Assembly: GCA_044237765.1 (NCBI GenBank) | Contig: JBIIEQ010000004.1 | Coordinates: 10,658 to 74,657 of the forward strand | DNA length: 64,000 bases | Reading direction: 5' to 3' | Origin: UBA6136 sp044237765 | Lineage (GTDB): Bacteria > Pseudomonadota > Gammaproteobacteria > Methylococcales > Methylococcaceae | Part shown: positions 27,321-36,341 of the stretch, piece after piece | Layout: every line of letters starts with the position of its first letter | Numbering within the stretch: the stretch's first letter is position 1 | The notes under the pieces: model-generated | What the model was told of the DNA's origin: nothing | Databases searched by the model: none | The model's input: only the letters and a program-made list of their open reading frames with translations | Position numbers and translations under genes: made by a program

Positions 27321-28757
27321 TTATTGGCTGGTTGCAACCTTGTTTTGCGCCGGCGTGCTCCGGTGCACGGTAACCGGCACGCCCAGCGATGCCCACTGGT
27401 ATAGCCAGCCAGCGTCTTCGTTGACGCCCCGGCGCCCATTCTTTTTGCGGGTAGCAAGGTTTACGCAGCCATGGCTGGCGGGCCGGCCAAAGTTGTTGTG
27501 CCAGAAGGCCCCATGGAAGGCATAGCCTTCATAGAAGTACTGGGCATAGGGGACGTCCTTGACTTCATAGTAGCCGGGCTGGCCAGGTTTCTTCCCGGTG
27601 GATCGCATCGTTTTGGTCGGGAAGCGAGCGTAGATGTAGAAGGAGCCCGTGACAGTCGGTGTTCCGGCTTTTCCGGTGCTGGCCTTCAGTGTTTTGATTA
27701 CCTCGCCGTTTTCGATGACACTCACACTTTGCTTGTCGAGATAAACCTCGATCCGCTTGTCAGGCCCCGTGTTAAAGCTGGCCTCGACAGAATGAGTCAG
27801 GAAGCCGCCGCGAGTGCTTTTTATTCCGGCCGGATCAATACTGACATTGATTGTGCTTTCGGCGGGCCAGTGAGGCTGAGGCCTGAACTGAACTCGCTGC
27901 TTTCCGAACCAAAGCCACTTGACTTCCATGGGGCGACCATCCTGGGTGGTCACCTTGATGTGATCGGTCACTTTCTCCCGCTCATGCACCGGTTCGCTGA
28001 AGTCGACCTGGACCGGCATGGCCAATCCGATATTGTTCATCCCGGCCGTGGCGATAGACGCGGTCAGTGGCGGTGCAGTGCTTACTTCGATCTTGAACGG
28101 TGGCAATGGAACGCCGGTCCGGGTCTCCCAGTTGATGTCAACGTTGAAGGTCTGGCCCTGGTTGATCTGTGATGTATCTGCCTGAAGTGTGAAATTCTGT
28201 CTCTTTTCGTCTGGTTTGGCGGTCAGTTTTAGGTCGCTAGTCGAGTTGACTGCGCCAACGGGTTCGGAGAATTGCAGCTGAAGTGAGCCATCTGGAGCGA
28301 GCTCCTGCCGTGGGGCGCTTTCGATTTTCGGGATCCTGACGGTGGTGAACGTTGCCTCCTTCGACTTCCTCTGATTCAGCCAGAGGCGCTCCGCCGTGGC
28401 GGAGAGGGTGTACTTCTTCCCGAACTCGAGTTTGACGTCAGGCTTGAAGCTGCTCTGATTGCTGATTTCGGCCAAGACCTGCCCGTTTTCATCCCGGAGT
28501 TCAGCCTTGACCAGTTTGGTGCCCAAGCCAATGCCTTCGATGGAGACTGCCTTGCGAGGGTCTGTGGCGCTGCTGGCCTCGCCTTCCAGATAGTCGGGAA
28601 CGGCGATGCCAAACGGCAGTACATGTCTGGCCACGAAAAATGCTACAGCCAGAGCCGCCACGACCCCGCCCAGCACCCAGGTACGCAGCGAGGATCGCTT
28701 GCTGGTCGTTGGGTTATTTTCTGAATTCGGCTCAGTAGACGAATTTGGTTGTTCCAC
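27321..28757 (-). CDS. L,D-transpeptidase with Ig-like domains
   Basis: It has 478 residues from GTG 28757. A single N-terminal membrane anchor (LRTWVLGGVVAALAVAFFVA, residues about 25-45) is followed by two or more Ig-like/Big domains (about 60-340) and a YkuD catalytic domain. The active site is ASHGCVNLATR near residue 445, with His, Ser and Cys intact. Such enzymes make 3-3 crosslinks in peptidoglycan or attach proteins to it in the periplasm. The layout resembles actinobacterial Ldt proteins more than the short LysM-bearing enterobacterial ones. A terminator follows the gene. Confidence 0.9.
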   Translation of the reverse strand: MEQPNSSTEPNSENNPTTSKRSSLRTWVLGGVVAALAVAFFVARHVLPFGIAVPDYLEGEASSATDPRKAVSIEGIGLGTKLVKAELRDENGQVLAEISNQSSFKPDVKLEFGKKYTLSATAERLWLNQRKSKEATFTTVRIPKIESAPRQELAPDGSLQLQFSEPVGAVNSTSDLKLTAKPDEKRQNFTLQADTSQINQGQTFNVDINWETRTGVPLPPFKIEVSTAPPLTASIATAGMNNIGLAMPVQVDFSEPVHEREKVTDHIKVTTQDGRPMEVKWLWFGKQRVQFRPQPHWPAESTINVSIDPAGIKSTRGGFLTHSVEASFNTGPDKRIEVYLDKQSVSVIENGEVIKTLKASTGKAGTPTVTGSFYIYARFPTKTMRSTGKKPGQPGYYEVKDVPYAQYFYEGYAFHGAFWHNNFGRPASHGCVNLATRKKNGRRGVNEDAGWLYQWASLGVPVTVHRSTPAQNKVATSQ

Positions 28758-29112
28758 TTACCACCTCATTAGAGTTCGCATGGACGGTCGTTTGCTGTCA
28801 TGATTTTGAGCGCTCGCCATAGTGAAGGATTCTTCCTGCGCAGCCAGCGAAGGGCGGCTGGATCCTTGCTTTGAAGGTGTCACCTGATTCGGTTCGACAA
28901 ACTCCGAAAATTGTACTACAGCATTCACTGATATCCAGTTTTTGCTGATTGGCCCCCTTGCTATGGGGGTGATCGTGCACCTTCTTGGGGTTCCCTCGAA
29001 AGCTCGAAAGGATGTAGGGGAGAAAAACACATATTGCTGATTGACTATTGGGTGCTTTGCAAAGAGAATACCCAGTTCGATATATCCTTCAGGAATTTTA
29101 GAGGTCCCAGCC
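28758..29112. other. Intergenic region between L,D-transpeptidase and rpsT
   Basis: A 355-bp divergent region with no convincing coding sequence; an open minus-strand frame here shows no family features. It must hold the promoters of both flanking genes. A candidate rpsT promoter is given separately. Nothing else is visible. Confidence 0.6.
29041..29069 (+). promoter_or_regulatory. Candidate sigma70 promoter of rpsT
   Basis: TTGACT (29041-29046), a 17-bp spacer and GAGAAT (29064-29069), about 44 bp before the rpsT start. The -35 matches five of six consensus bases and the -10 four of six. Confidence 0.5.
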
Positions 29113-29388
29113 TTGGCTAACATCGCTTCAGCAAAAAAACGCGCCATTCAGTCCGAGAAGCATCGCGCCCATAATGCCGCCATGCGCAGCCGTCTGCGCA
29201 CTTTCATCAAAAAAGTGCTGCTTGCGGTCGACTCGGGAAATCTCGAAGCGGCTCAAGCTGCGTTTCGAGCGGCCGTTCCGATCATCGACTCGTCTGTAAA
29301 CAAGGGTCTGATCCACAAGAACAAGGCGGCTCGAAGCAAGAGCCGGCTAAATGCCCGCGTGAAAGCGCTCGCCTTGAAGGCTGCTTAA
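29113..29388 (+). CDS. rpsT: 30S ribosomal protein S20
   Basis: Primary 16S rRNA-binding protein. It has 91 residues: ANIASAKKRAIQSEKHRAHN and KGLIHKNKAARSKSRLNARV are diagnostic. The start is TTG at 29113, because the mature protein begins ANI directly after it; upstream in-frame starts would add foreign residues. A UUG start is also used by E. coli rpsT, where it is part of autoregulation. It is divergent from the L,D-transpeptidase and convergent with proB. Confidence 0.96.
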   Translation: MANIASAKKRAIQSEKHRAHNAAMRSRLRTFIKKVLLAVDSGNLEAAQAAFRAAVPIIDSSVNKGLIHKNKAARSKSRLNARVKALALKAA

Positions 29389-29433
29389 GCCAAGCGAAAC
29401 GTTCTGGTATCGGCGGTGACCCCCGGGTTCCCG

Positions 29434-30558
29434 CTATACCAGTACCAGATTGTCTCGGTGGATGAGCTCTGGTTCGTCGATGTAACCGATAAGTTCTTCT
29501 ATGTTCTGGCTGGGTTGCCTCAGCAGTTTTTTGCTCTCTTCCGATCCATAGTTGGCTAGTCCCCGGGCGATTTCTCGTCCTTTTGGGTCGACACAGGCCA
29601 CCAGGTCGCCACGGTCGAAACTACCCTCTACACCGACAGTGCCAATAGGCAGCAGGCTCTTTCCGGCCTCGCGCAGCATTCTTGCGGCACCATCGTCGAT
29701 GATCAGTTTCCCTTTCAGCTTGAGTTGGCCTGCCAGCCAGCGCTTGCGAGAGAGTAGGGGGGACGTGTCCGGGATCAGGAAAGTACCTATTTCCTCCCCG
29801 CCGAATACTCGGTTGATGATGTCGGGTTCCCGGCCCGAAGCGATCACCGTGGCCGCGCCTGAGCGCGAGGCGAGTCGTCCCGCGCGCAGTTTGGTGATCA
29901 TTCCGCCCCGGCCAAGGCCGCTCAGGCTTTCCCCGACCATTTCGCCGAGTCGCTCGTCGTTGATGCTGGCTTCGGAAACCAGTTTCGATGTGGGGTCGAC
30001 CCTCGGGTCGCGTTCATAAAGCCCCTTCTGGTCGGTCAGAATAATCAAAAGGTCGGCGTCCAGCAGATTGGCTACCAATGCGCCCAGCGTGTCGTTATCG
30101 CCAAAGCGGATTTCCTCAGTAGCGACAGTGTCGTTTTCATTGATGATGGGCACGACGCCCAGTTCCAGCAAGGTCAGCAGGGTTCCGCGCGCATTCAGGT
30201 AGCGTTGCCGGTTGGAGAGATCATCATGAGTCAGCAGGATTTGTGCGGTGATCAGTCCGTGCTGTTCAAACAGGGCCTCATAGGTGCGGACCAGGCCCAT
30301 CTGGCCAACGGAGGCCGCCGCCTGCAGTTCGTGCAGGGCACGCGGTCGGCTCGACCATCCAAGCCGACACATCCCCTCCGCTACCGAGCCTGAGGAGACC
30401 AGGACAACCTCAACCCCTTTCTGCCGAATGGCTGCAATTTGTTCGACCCATCCGGTAATGCCCGATATATCCAGTCCTCGACCATCGCCCGTAAGCAAGG
30501 CACTGCCAATCTTGACGACGACGCGTCGTGTGCCGGCAAACTCACTCCTGCTCTGCAT
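29434..30558 (-). CDS. proB: Glutamate 5-kinase
   Basis: First enzyme of proline synthesis: phosphorylates glutamate with ATP. It has 374 residues. The amino-acid kinase domain has VVKIGSALLTGDGR, VLVSSGSVAEGM, NENDTVATEEIRFGDNDTLGALVA and GRGGMITKLRAGRLA. The C-terminal PUA domain has DDGAARMLREAGKSLLPIGTV. The 5' end overlaps the obgE 3' end by 17 bp; together they form the rplU-rpmA-obgE-proB cluster. proA is not here. Confidence 0.97.
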   Translation of the reverse strand: MQSRSEFAGTRRVVVKIGSALLTGDGRGLDISGITGWVEQIAAIRQKGVEVVLVSSGSVAEGMCRLGWSSRPRALHELQAAASVGQMGLVRTYEALFEQHGLITAQILLTHDDLSNRQRYLNARGTLLTLLELGVVPIINENDTVATEEIRFGDNDTLGALVANLLDADLLIILTDQKGLYERDPRVDPTSKLVSEASINDERLGEMVGESLSGLGRGGMITKLRAGRLASRSGAATVIASGREPDIINRVFGGEEIGTFLIPDTSPLLSRKRWLAGQLKLKGKLIIDDGAARMLREAGKSLLPIGTVGVEGSFDRGDLVACVDPKGREIARGLANYGSEESKKLLRQPSQNIEELIGYIDEPELIHRDNLVLV

Positions 30559-31579
30559 CTTCCTTATCTCGTTGGTGTTCCAGCAATTCCATTATCCTGA
30601 AGGTCAGGCTCCGCAGTCCGGTGCCATCCAGCGCTGAGATTTTGAAGATGGGGCCAGTCCAGCCCAAGTCTTTGACGATGGTGTCGCAGTGGGCATCAAC
30701 CTCATCGGGTGGCAGCGAATCAATTTTGTTCAAGGCTAGCCAGCGAGGTTTTTCCTCAAGTCCTTCACCCCATTTCCTGAGTTCCTCAATCACCTTTCGG
30801 GCTGAGTCCACGGGACTGTCCTCGCCTTCGTGATGGATGACGTCTACAACATGCAGGAGCAGGCTGGTTCGGGAGAGGTGTTTCAGAAACTGAATGCCAA
30901 GTCCGGCGCCTTCGGCGGCGCCCTCGATCAGGCCGGGGATGTCAGCCATGACGAAGCTGCGCTGATCATCGACGCGGACGACCCCAAGATTTGGATGCAG
31001 TGTGGTGAACGGATAGTCGGCGACTTTGGGGCGCGCTGCTGAAACCGCGCGGATCAGGCTGGATTTTCCGGCGTTGGGCAGTCCCAGCAAGCCAACATCG
31101 GCGATGACCTTCAGTTCAAGGTGGAGTTGCCGTTTCTCTCCGGGTTTGCCTGGCGTGGATTGTCGGGGTGCACGATTTGTGCTGCTTTTGAAGCGCGTAT
31201 TACCTAGCCCGTGCCAGCCGCCGCGGGCTACCATCAGCGTCTGGCCCTCTTCGGTCAGGTCACCCAGGATTTCACCGGTCTCGGCGTCGGAGATTTGAGT
31301 TCCCGTGGGAATCTGCACGTAACAGTCCTGACCGGCTCGCCCGGTGCAGTTATTGCCGGATCCATTCTGGCCTCTCTCGGCTCGGTAAACGCCGTGATAC
31401 CGAAAGTCGACCAGAGTGTTGAGGTTGGAGCAGGCCACCAGGTAGACGCTCCCGCCATCACCGCCATCGCCGCCGTCAGGCCCGCCAAACGGGATGTATT
31501 TTTCGCGCCTGAAACCTACGCAGCCATTACCGCCGTCCCCGGCTTCGACTCGGATTTCCGCTTCATCAACAAATTTCAT
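30542..31579 (-). CDS. obgE: GTPase ObgE/CgtA
   Basis: Essential ribosome-associated GTPase. It has 345 residues. The glycine-rich Obg domain (FRREKYIPFGGPDGGDGGDGG) is followed by the G domain: G1 GLPNAGKSSLI, G3 DIPGLIEGA, G4 LNKID. It lies downstream of rpmA across an attenuator-like terminator. Confidence 0.97.
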   Translation of the reverse strand: MKFVDEAEIRVEAGDGGNGCVGFRREKYIPFGGPDGGDGGDGGSVYLVACSNLNTLVDFRYHGVYRAERGQNGSGNNCTGRAGQDCYVQIPTGTQISDAETGEILGDLTEEGQTLMVARGGWHGLGNTRFKSSTNRAPRQSTPGKPGEKRQLHLELKVIADVGLLGLPNAGKSSLIRAVSAARPKVADYPFTTLHPNLGVVRVDDQRSFVMADIPGLIEGAAEGAGLGIQFLKHLSRTSLLLHVVDVIHHEGEDSPVDSARKVIEELRKWGEGLEEKPRWLALNKIDSLPPDEVDAHCDTIVKDLGWTGPIFKISALDGTGLRSLTFRIMELLEHQRDKEDAEQE

Positions 31580-31591
31580 GTGTATCCTGAC

Positions 31592-31617
31592 AAAAAAGCC
31601 CCGTCAGTGACGAGGCT
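31592..31617 (-). terminator. Terminator/attenuator between rpmA and obgE
   Basis: On the minus strand, stem AGCCTCGTC / GACGGGGCT (one G-T pair) is followed by TTTTTTG. It probably ends much of the rplU-rpmA mRNA, so obgE-proB would be expressed at a lower level. Confidence 0.75.
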
Positions 31618-31654
31618 CTTCATGCGTGAAAAAGGGGTAAGCTTTTTCTTGGCT

Positions 31655-31921
31655 TCAGTTTGCAGAAACCTCGGTGATGCTGACGAACTTCCGTCCCAAG
31701 GGTCCCTTGGTCTTGAAGCTGACATGTCCGTCAGTCAAGGCAAAAAGGGTGTAGTCCTTGCCTACGCCAACATTGTCGCCGGCGTGAAACTTGGTGCCGC
31801 GTTGGCGAACGATGATGCTGCCAGCGGTAACGAGTTGACCGCCAAAGCGCTTCACGCCAAGGCGTTGGGCATTGGAGTCCCGACCGTTCCGGGAACTGCC
31901 GCCCGCTTTCTTGTGAGCCAT
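31655..31921 (-). CDS. rpmA: 50S ribosomal protein L27
   Basis: It has 88 residues. The N-terminus MAHKKAGGSSRNGRDSNAQRL is the standard L27 tail that reaches the peptidyl-transferase centre, with no cleaved leader. GQLVTAGSIIVRQRGTKFHAG is conserved. It lies 20 bp after rplU on the minus strand. Confidence 0.98.
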   Translation of the reverse strand: MAHKKAGGSSRNGRDSNAQRLGVKRFGGQLVTAGSIIVRQRGTKFHAGDNVGVGKDYTLFALTDGHVSFKTKGPLGRKFVSITEVSAN

Positions 31922-31941
31922 GGTATAGCCTCCTGTGAATG

Positions 31942-32253
31942 TTAGGCAGAAATGCCGGTAATTTTAACTTCGGTGAAGTTCTGGCGATGGCCTGCCTGCT
32001 TCATGTGATGCTTGCGGCGACGGAACTTCATGATTTTCACCTTGGGGTGACGTCCATGTGCGGTGACCGTGGCGGTCACTTTGCCGCCTTCCAGGTAGGG
32101 CTTGCCGATCTTGGTGCCACTATCGGTCTGGACCATCAACACCTTGTCGAACTGGATTTCCTGGCCAGCCTCGGCAATCAAGGTTTCGACCTTGAGGAGT
32201 TCGCCGGGCTTTACCCGGTATTGCTTGCCACCTGTGAATATAACCGCGTACAT
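31942..32253 (-). CDS. rplU: 50S ribosomal protein L21
   Basis: It has 103 residues, beginning MYAVIFTGGKQYRVKPGE and ending with the RRKHHMKQAGHRQNFTEVKI segment typical of the family. It is the first gene of rplU-rpmA-obgE-proB. A good promoter with a palindrome lies about 45-70 bp upstream. Confidence 0.98.
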   Translation of the reverse strand: MYAVIFTGGKQYRVKPGELLKVETLIAEAGQEIQFDKVLMVQTDSGTKIGKPYLEGGKVTATVTAHGRHPKVKIMKFRRRKHHMKQAGHRQNFTEVKITGISA

Positions 32254-32295
32254 GTTTGTATGTCTCCAGTGGAGATGAAATTCGGAAAACCAGGA

Positions 32296-32325
32296 ATGAT
32301 ATCCGTCCGGACGGATTCAAGTCAA
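32296..32325 (-). promoter_or_regulatory. rplU promoter with a palindrome in the spacer
   Basis: On the minus strand, -35 TTGACT (32320-32325), an 18-bp spacer and -10 TATCAT (32296-32301). The perfect 16-bp palindrome ATCCGTCCGGACGGAT at 32301-32316 fills most of the spacer and touches the -10. A regulator bound there would block or remodel polymerase. Confidence 0.65.
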
Positions 32326-32400
32326 TTCGATCAGGAAGATTATTGCGATTCTCATCCCGCTGATTCGACGATTTTCCGGTGGATGGTCTGCTGCGTTGAT

Positions 32401-32865
32401 TCACACAATGCCCAGAAGCAAGCCCAGGAAGAGCAAGCCAAGTCCGGTCAGTAAAATCTTCAGCGTGAAGTCTGCTGTCTTGCGGAACAGTCGGTCGCGG
32501 GAGGCAATGAATCGGGAGAGTTGATCTGATTGTGCCTGTGCCAGCGGCTCGGCAGTGACGCTGTCCAGCCCGATAATCGCATTCTCGACTTCCATTTGTG
32601 CCAGGGTCAATGCCTGCAGTTTCTCATGCATGGCCCCGCAGGCAAAACAAAACTCCCCGGCACGATGGGTGTCTGCCGTCGTGGCGGAAGTAAGCTCCTT
32701 GTCCAGGCTCAGGATATGACGCAGTGGTTGAGTGAATTCCTCAGGTAATTCGGCAGTTGCCTCGGTGACATGCGACTCAAAATCGGCGGGTCTCAGCTTC
32801 AGGTAATGGGTCAAGGCCTGATCCAGCTGGCGTCGACTCGGTTCTGCGATGTCCGGGATTTCCAT
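32401..32865 (-). CDS. Uncharacterised tail-anchored membrane protein
   Basis: It has 154 residues, mainly helical and acidic. A CFACGAMHEK motif with two Cys near residue 73 may be a small metal or redox site. A single C-terminal hydrophobic segment (LLTGLGLLFLGLLLGIV) suggests tail anchoring in the inner membrane. I do not recognise the family. It lies 6 bp downstream of the ZIP transporter end on the same strand, so co-transcription is possible. Confidence 0.65.
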   Translation of the reverse strand: MEIPDIAEPSRRQLDQALTHYLKLRPADFESHVTEATAELPEEFTQPLRHILSLDKELTSATTADTHRAGEFCFACGAMHEKLQALTLAQMEVENAIIGLDSVTAEPLAQAQSDQLSRFIASRDRLFRKTADFTLKILLTGLGLLFLGLLLGIV

Positions 32866-32871
32866 GAGATT

Positions 32872-33705
32872 TCAGTGTGCTCCTGGGGTGGGGAGTATTG
32901 ATCTGGATGTGGGTTCTTCGGGGTGACCGGCGATTTCCGCCTGAGCATGAGCCCAGTAGATCACCAGGACGCCGGCCACAATCAAGGAAATCTGCTGGAA
33001 TGCAGCGCGGGCCGTGGTTTTTTGGTGCAGGCTGGGTATCAGATCGGCCACGGCGATGTAGATAAAGCTGGAGGCGGCCAATGCCAGTATGTAGGGCAGC
33101 CAGCCATGGATATGTTCCAGGCTGTAATACGCCAGTATGCCCCCCGCCATGGTCGCCAGGCTGGACAGCAGGTTGTAGGCCAGGGCTTTGCCTCGACCAT
33201 AACCACTTTGCAGGAGGATGGCGAAATCGCCTACCTCCTGCGGAATCTCATGCGCTGCAACGGCCAGGCTGGTGATGATTCCGAGATTGATGTCCGTAAG
33301 AAAGGCCGCTGCTATCAGAATGCCGTCAACGAAGTTGTGGATGGCGTCGCCGACCACAATCAGCGTGCCGGCGGGGTGGTGCAAATGATCCCCGGAGTGG
33401 GTTTCGCAATGATCGGCATGACAATGCCGCCAGATCAGCAGTTTCTCCAGCAGAAAGAAGCCGAGGATGCCCATCAGCACCGTGGCCAGGAGGGATTCGA
33501 TGTGCTCGCTCCCGGCGGTCGTCAGGGCGTCGGGCAGCAGATCCAGGAATGCGACGCTCAGTAGTGCGCCCAGGGCAAAACTGACGCCATGGGGGAGAAT
33601 TCGCGGGTGATGATCTTCGGGGACGAGCAACAAAAGGGCTGCACAGGCCACGCTCAGCAGGCCACCAATCAGGGTAAAAACGATGATCCAGGCTAGAAGA
33701 CTCAT
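32872..33705 (-). CDS. ZIP-family metal transporter
   Basis: Inner-membrane divalent metal (probably zinc) importer. It has 277 residues and about eight membrane helices. The two metal-binding helix motifs are present: GDAIHNFVDGILIAAAF and AVAAHEIPQEVGDFAILL. The His-rich loop HCHADHCETHSGDHLHH between helices 3 and 4 is typical. It lies directly downstream of pgeF. Confidence 0.92.
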   Translation of the reverse strand: MSLLAWIIVFTLIGGLLSVACAALLLLVPEDHHPRILPHGVSFALGALLSVAFLDLLPDALTTAGSEHIESLLATVLMGILGFFLLEKLLIWRHCHADHCETHSGDHLHHPAGTLIVVGDAIHNFVDGILIAAAFLTDINLGIITSLAVAAHEIPQEVGDFAILLQSGYGRGKALAYNLLSSLATMAGGILAYYSLEHIHGWLPYILALAASSFIYIAVADLIPSLHQKTTARAAFQQISLIVAGVLVIYWAHAQAEIAGHPEEPTSRSILPTPGAH

Positions 33706-33714
33706 GGGCTTGAT

Positions 33715-34446
33715 TTACTCGCGCCAGATCAGTGTGGCCATCCGGCCGGTGATGTGGTCGCGGCGGTAGGAGAAAAAATCGTTGGACTGTTGGTAAGTGC
33801 ACCAGCCGCCACCGTAAATGTCAGCCACATTGACGCCTGCAAGCATGAGTGTGATCCGGCCGAGTTGATAAATATCGGCCAGGTACTTGCCTTGGTCTGT
33901 CGCGCGGAAGGCGATGGTGTAATCCCCACTCTTGGCCAGGAATGACTCGCGCACTTCTGCACCGACTTCGAAGGCCTCGGGGCCGATGGCGGGACCCAGC
34001 CAGGCCAGCAGGTTGGGGGTGTCAAGGGCATCGATGCCGGCTTCAACGATGCCGTTTTCCAGGCCTTTCCAGCCAGCATGGACTGCTGCAATTCCGCCCC
34101 CGTCCTGTTTGCAGAGCAGAATCGGGAGGCAGTCGGCGGTCATGACGGCGCACACCACACCTGATTCATGGGTGTATCCGGCATCCGCCTCGGGCGCGCC
34201 GGTGGTAGCGGCATCGACCGCCAGGTTGCCGTGAACCTGAGTCAGCCATCCGGGAGTTGAAGGGAGTGCGAGAGATGCGGCCAGTCGGTTACGGTTTTCG
34301 GTCACGCGTGCGGGTACATCCCCGACGTGCAAACCCAGGTTGAGGCTCCGGTAGGAGCCGGTACTCGCGCCGCCAGCTCTGAGTGTGCTGGCGGCGCGAA
34401 TCCCGGGTGGGGCCGGCCAGTCCGGCTCGATGAAGCGAAGATTCAT
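33715..34446 (-). CDS. pgeF: Peptidoglycan editing factor / multicopper-like purine nucleoside phosphorylase (YfiH)
   Basis: It has 243 residues from ATG 34446, which overlaps the rluD stop (ATGA). Family motifs: LTQVHGNLAVDA, VCAVMTADCLPILLC, AAVHAGWKGLENGIV, AWLGPAIGPEAFEVG. The His and Cys that form the metal site are all present. YfiH proteins are reported as adenosine/purine phosphorylases, and as PgeF to correct misplaced amino acids in peptidoglycan precursors. The rluD-pgeF order is conserved. Confidence 0.93.
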   Translation of the reverse strand: MNLRFIEPDWPAPPGIRAASTLRAGGASTGSYRSLNLGLHVGDVPARVTENRNRLAASLALPSTPGWLTQVHGNLAVDAATTGAPEADAGYTHESGVVCAVMTADCLPILLCKQDGGGIAAVHAGWKGLENGIVEAGIDALDTPNLLAWLGPAIGPEAFEVGAEVRESFLAKSGDYTIAFRATDQGKYLADIYQLGRITLMLAGVNVADIYGGGWCTYQQSNDFFSYRRDHITGRMATLIWRE

Positions 34447-35393
34447 GTCTGGTTGCCCCTCAATGCATCCAGCAGCGCCATGAAATCGTCGGGTATGGGT
34501 GACTCCCATTCCATGTAAGTTCCGGTGGTGGGGTGCAGGATGCCCAGACTGGCAGCATGCAGTGCCTGCCGACGGAAGTGCCGCAGGGTTTCCAGTAACG
34601 TCTGGCTAGCGCCTGCGGGGATTCTCGGGCGGCCGCCGTAGACGGGGTCGCCGACGAGAGGGTAGTGGATGTGGCTCATGTGGACACGGATCTGATGCGT
34701 ACGGCCGGTTTCCAGTTTGACGGCGACCAGTGTATGGGCGGCGAGCCGCTCGGCGATGCGGTAATGCGTGATGGCGGGCTTCCCTCCATGTCGCACTGCA
34801 AACCGCTTGCGGTCGGAGCTGTGGCGGCCAATCGGCTCGTCAATGGTTCCGCCCCCGGTCATGGCGCCATGCACCAGCGCCAGATACTCACGATGCACCG
34901 ACCGTGACTGCAGTTGGTCGACGAGTTGTTTGTGTGATTCCAGTGTTTTGGCGACCATCAGCAAGCCGCTGGTGTCCTTGTCGATCCGGTGGACGATCCC
35001 GCACCGGGGGATGCCGGCTAGCGCGGGGCAATGGTTCAGGAGGGCATTCTGCAACGTGCCATCGTGGTGACCCGCCGCCGGGTGTACAACTAGGCCGGCG
35101 GGTTTGTCGAGGATCAGCACGGCATCGTCCTCGAAAACAACGTGGATCGGAATGTCCTGTGCTTGCAGGTCGGTCGAGGTGTCGGCTTCCGCGCGGAGCG
35201 CGATGTGTTCGCCTCCCAGAACCTTGTGCTTGGTCGGCACCGTGACGCCATCCACCGTGGCCGCGCCGCTGCGAATCCACTCCTGCAGTCGGCTGCGTGA
35301 GTAGTCAGGGAAGAGCGAGCTCATGGCCTGGTCAATGCGCAAACCGGCAAGGTCGTCCGGAATCTCTGCGGTGAGTGTGCGGGGTGAATTCAC
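34443..35393 (-). CDS. rluD: 23S rRNA pseudouridine synthase D
   Basis: Makes pseudouridines in helix 69 of 23S rRNA. It has 316 residues. An N-terminal S4 domain (IDQAMSSLFPDYSRSRLQEWI) precedes the catalytic domain with GIVHRIDKDTSGLLMVAKT (catalytic Asp) and LETGRTHQIRVHM. It is divergent from bamD and coupled to pgeF. Confidence 0.96.
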   Translation of the reverse strand: MNSPRTLTAEIPDDLAGLRIDQAMSSLFPDYSRSRLQEWIRSGAATVDGVTVPTKHKVLGGEHIALRAEADTSTDLQAQDIPIHVVFEDDAVLILDKPAGLVVHPAAGHHDGTLQNALLNHCPALAGIPRCGIVHRIDKDTSGLLMVAKTLESHKQLVDQLQSRSVHREYLALVHGAMTGGGTIDEPIGRHSSDRKRFAVRHGGKPAITHYRIAERLAAHTLVAVKLETGRTHQIRVHMSHIHYPLVGDPVYGGRPRIPAGASQTLLETLRHFRRQALHAASLGILHPTTGTYMEWESPIPDDFMALLDALRGNQT

Positions 35394-35460
35394 TTCAGTC
35401 GGTCAAACCAATCACGTTATACTGAAAACTGCAGCGGTCGTCCCGAAAAACCGGTTTACC

Positions 35461-36303
35461 ATGCCTAAATTGCGCACTCACAGTCCCCTTCTCCTCTTGT
35501 TTCTGATTTTCGGCTTGCTGCTTGGTGCCTGCTCCGAGACGCCGGACGAAACCAATGACGAATACTCCGAGTGGAGTGCGGAGCAGTTCTACAATGAAGC
35601 CAGGGGGGCGTTGAATGAAAAACGCTACGACAAGGCGGCCAAGCTATATGAAAAGCTGGAGGCCCGTTATCCGTTCGGAAAATATGCCACTCAGTCACAG
35701 CTGGATGTGGCTTACGCCTACTACAAGAATGACGAGCCGGACTCGGCGATTGCGGCAGCGGATCGTTTCATCAAGCTGAACCCTGCCCACCCGAACGTGG
35801 ATTACGCCTACTACATCAAGGGGCTGGTCAATTATAACCGAGGCATCGGCTTTATCGACCGATTCATTCCAACCGACTCATCACAGCGTGACCCTGGTTC
35901 AACACTGGATTCCTTCAAGGACTTCGAGGAGTTGCTCAGGCGTTTTCCCAATAGCCGCTATGCTGAAGACTCGCGCAAGCGGATTATCTCGCTTCGCAAC
36001 AATCTGGCTATGCATGAAATCCACGTGGCCGATTTCTACATGCGGCGGGGCGCCTACCTGGCCGCGGCGCGACGCTGCGCTGAGGTGCTTCGAAAGTACC
36101 AGCGGACCCAGGCCGTTCCGGTGGCGCTCGAGATCATGGAGCAGGCCTATCGCAAGCTGGGGATGACCCAGTTGGCGGACGATGCAAAGCGGGTATACGA
36201 GGCCAATTACGCCGAGGGCGCGCCCGGGCAGGCCGCCAAGGATGTTAACTACGATCCTTCGGCGGTCGAGAAAATCTGGAAGTTCATCGGGCTCGAGGAT
36301 TGA
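35461..36303 (+). CDS. bamD: Outer-membrane assembly lipoprotein BamD
   Basis: Essential BAM-complex lipoprotein. It has 280 residues from ATG 35461. The signal peptide ends in the lipobox LLGAC near residue 22. TPR repeats follow: WSAEQFYNEARGALNEKRYDKA, LDVAYAYYKNDEPDSAI, VDYAYYIKGL. The in-frame region upstream of 35461 overlaps rluD and is not needed. A TATACT -10 lies at 35418-35423 in the divergent promoter region. Confidence 0.95.
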   Translation: MPKLRTHSPLLLLFLIFGLLLGACSETPDETNDEYSEWSAEQFYNEARGALNEKRYDKAAKLYEKLEARYPFGKYATQSQLDVAYAYYKNDEPDSAIAAADRFIKLNPAHPNVDYAYYIKGLVNYNRGIGFIDRFIPTDSSQRDPGSTLDSFKDFEELLRRFPNSRYAEDSRKRIISLRNNLAMHEIHVADFYMRRGAYLAAARRCAEVLRKYQRTQAVPVALEIMEQAYRKLGMTQLADDAKRVYEANYAEGAPGQAAKDVNYDPSAVEKIWKFIGLED

Positions 36304-36341
36304 GCAACGCCTTCAGCCTTCCGCTGTTCGGAGGTCAATGA

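Noticed and set aside
29395..29442. Possible bidirectional terminator between rpsT and proB
   Set aside because: There is a CTGGTAT/ATACCAG inverted repeat, but it overlaps the proB coding end and lacks a T-run.
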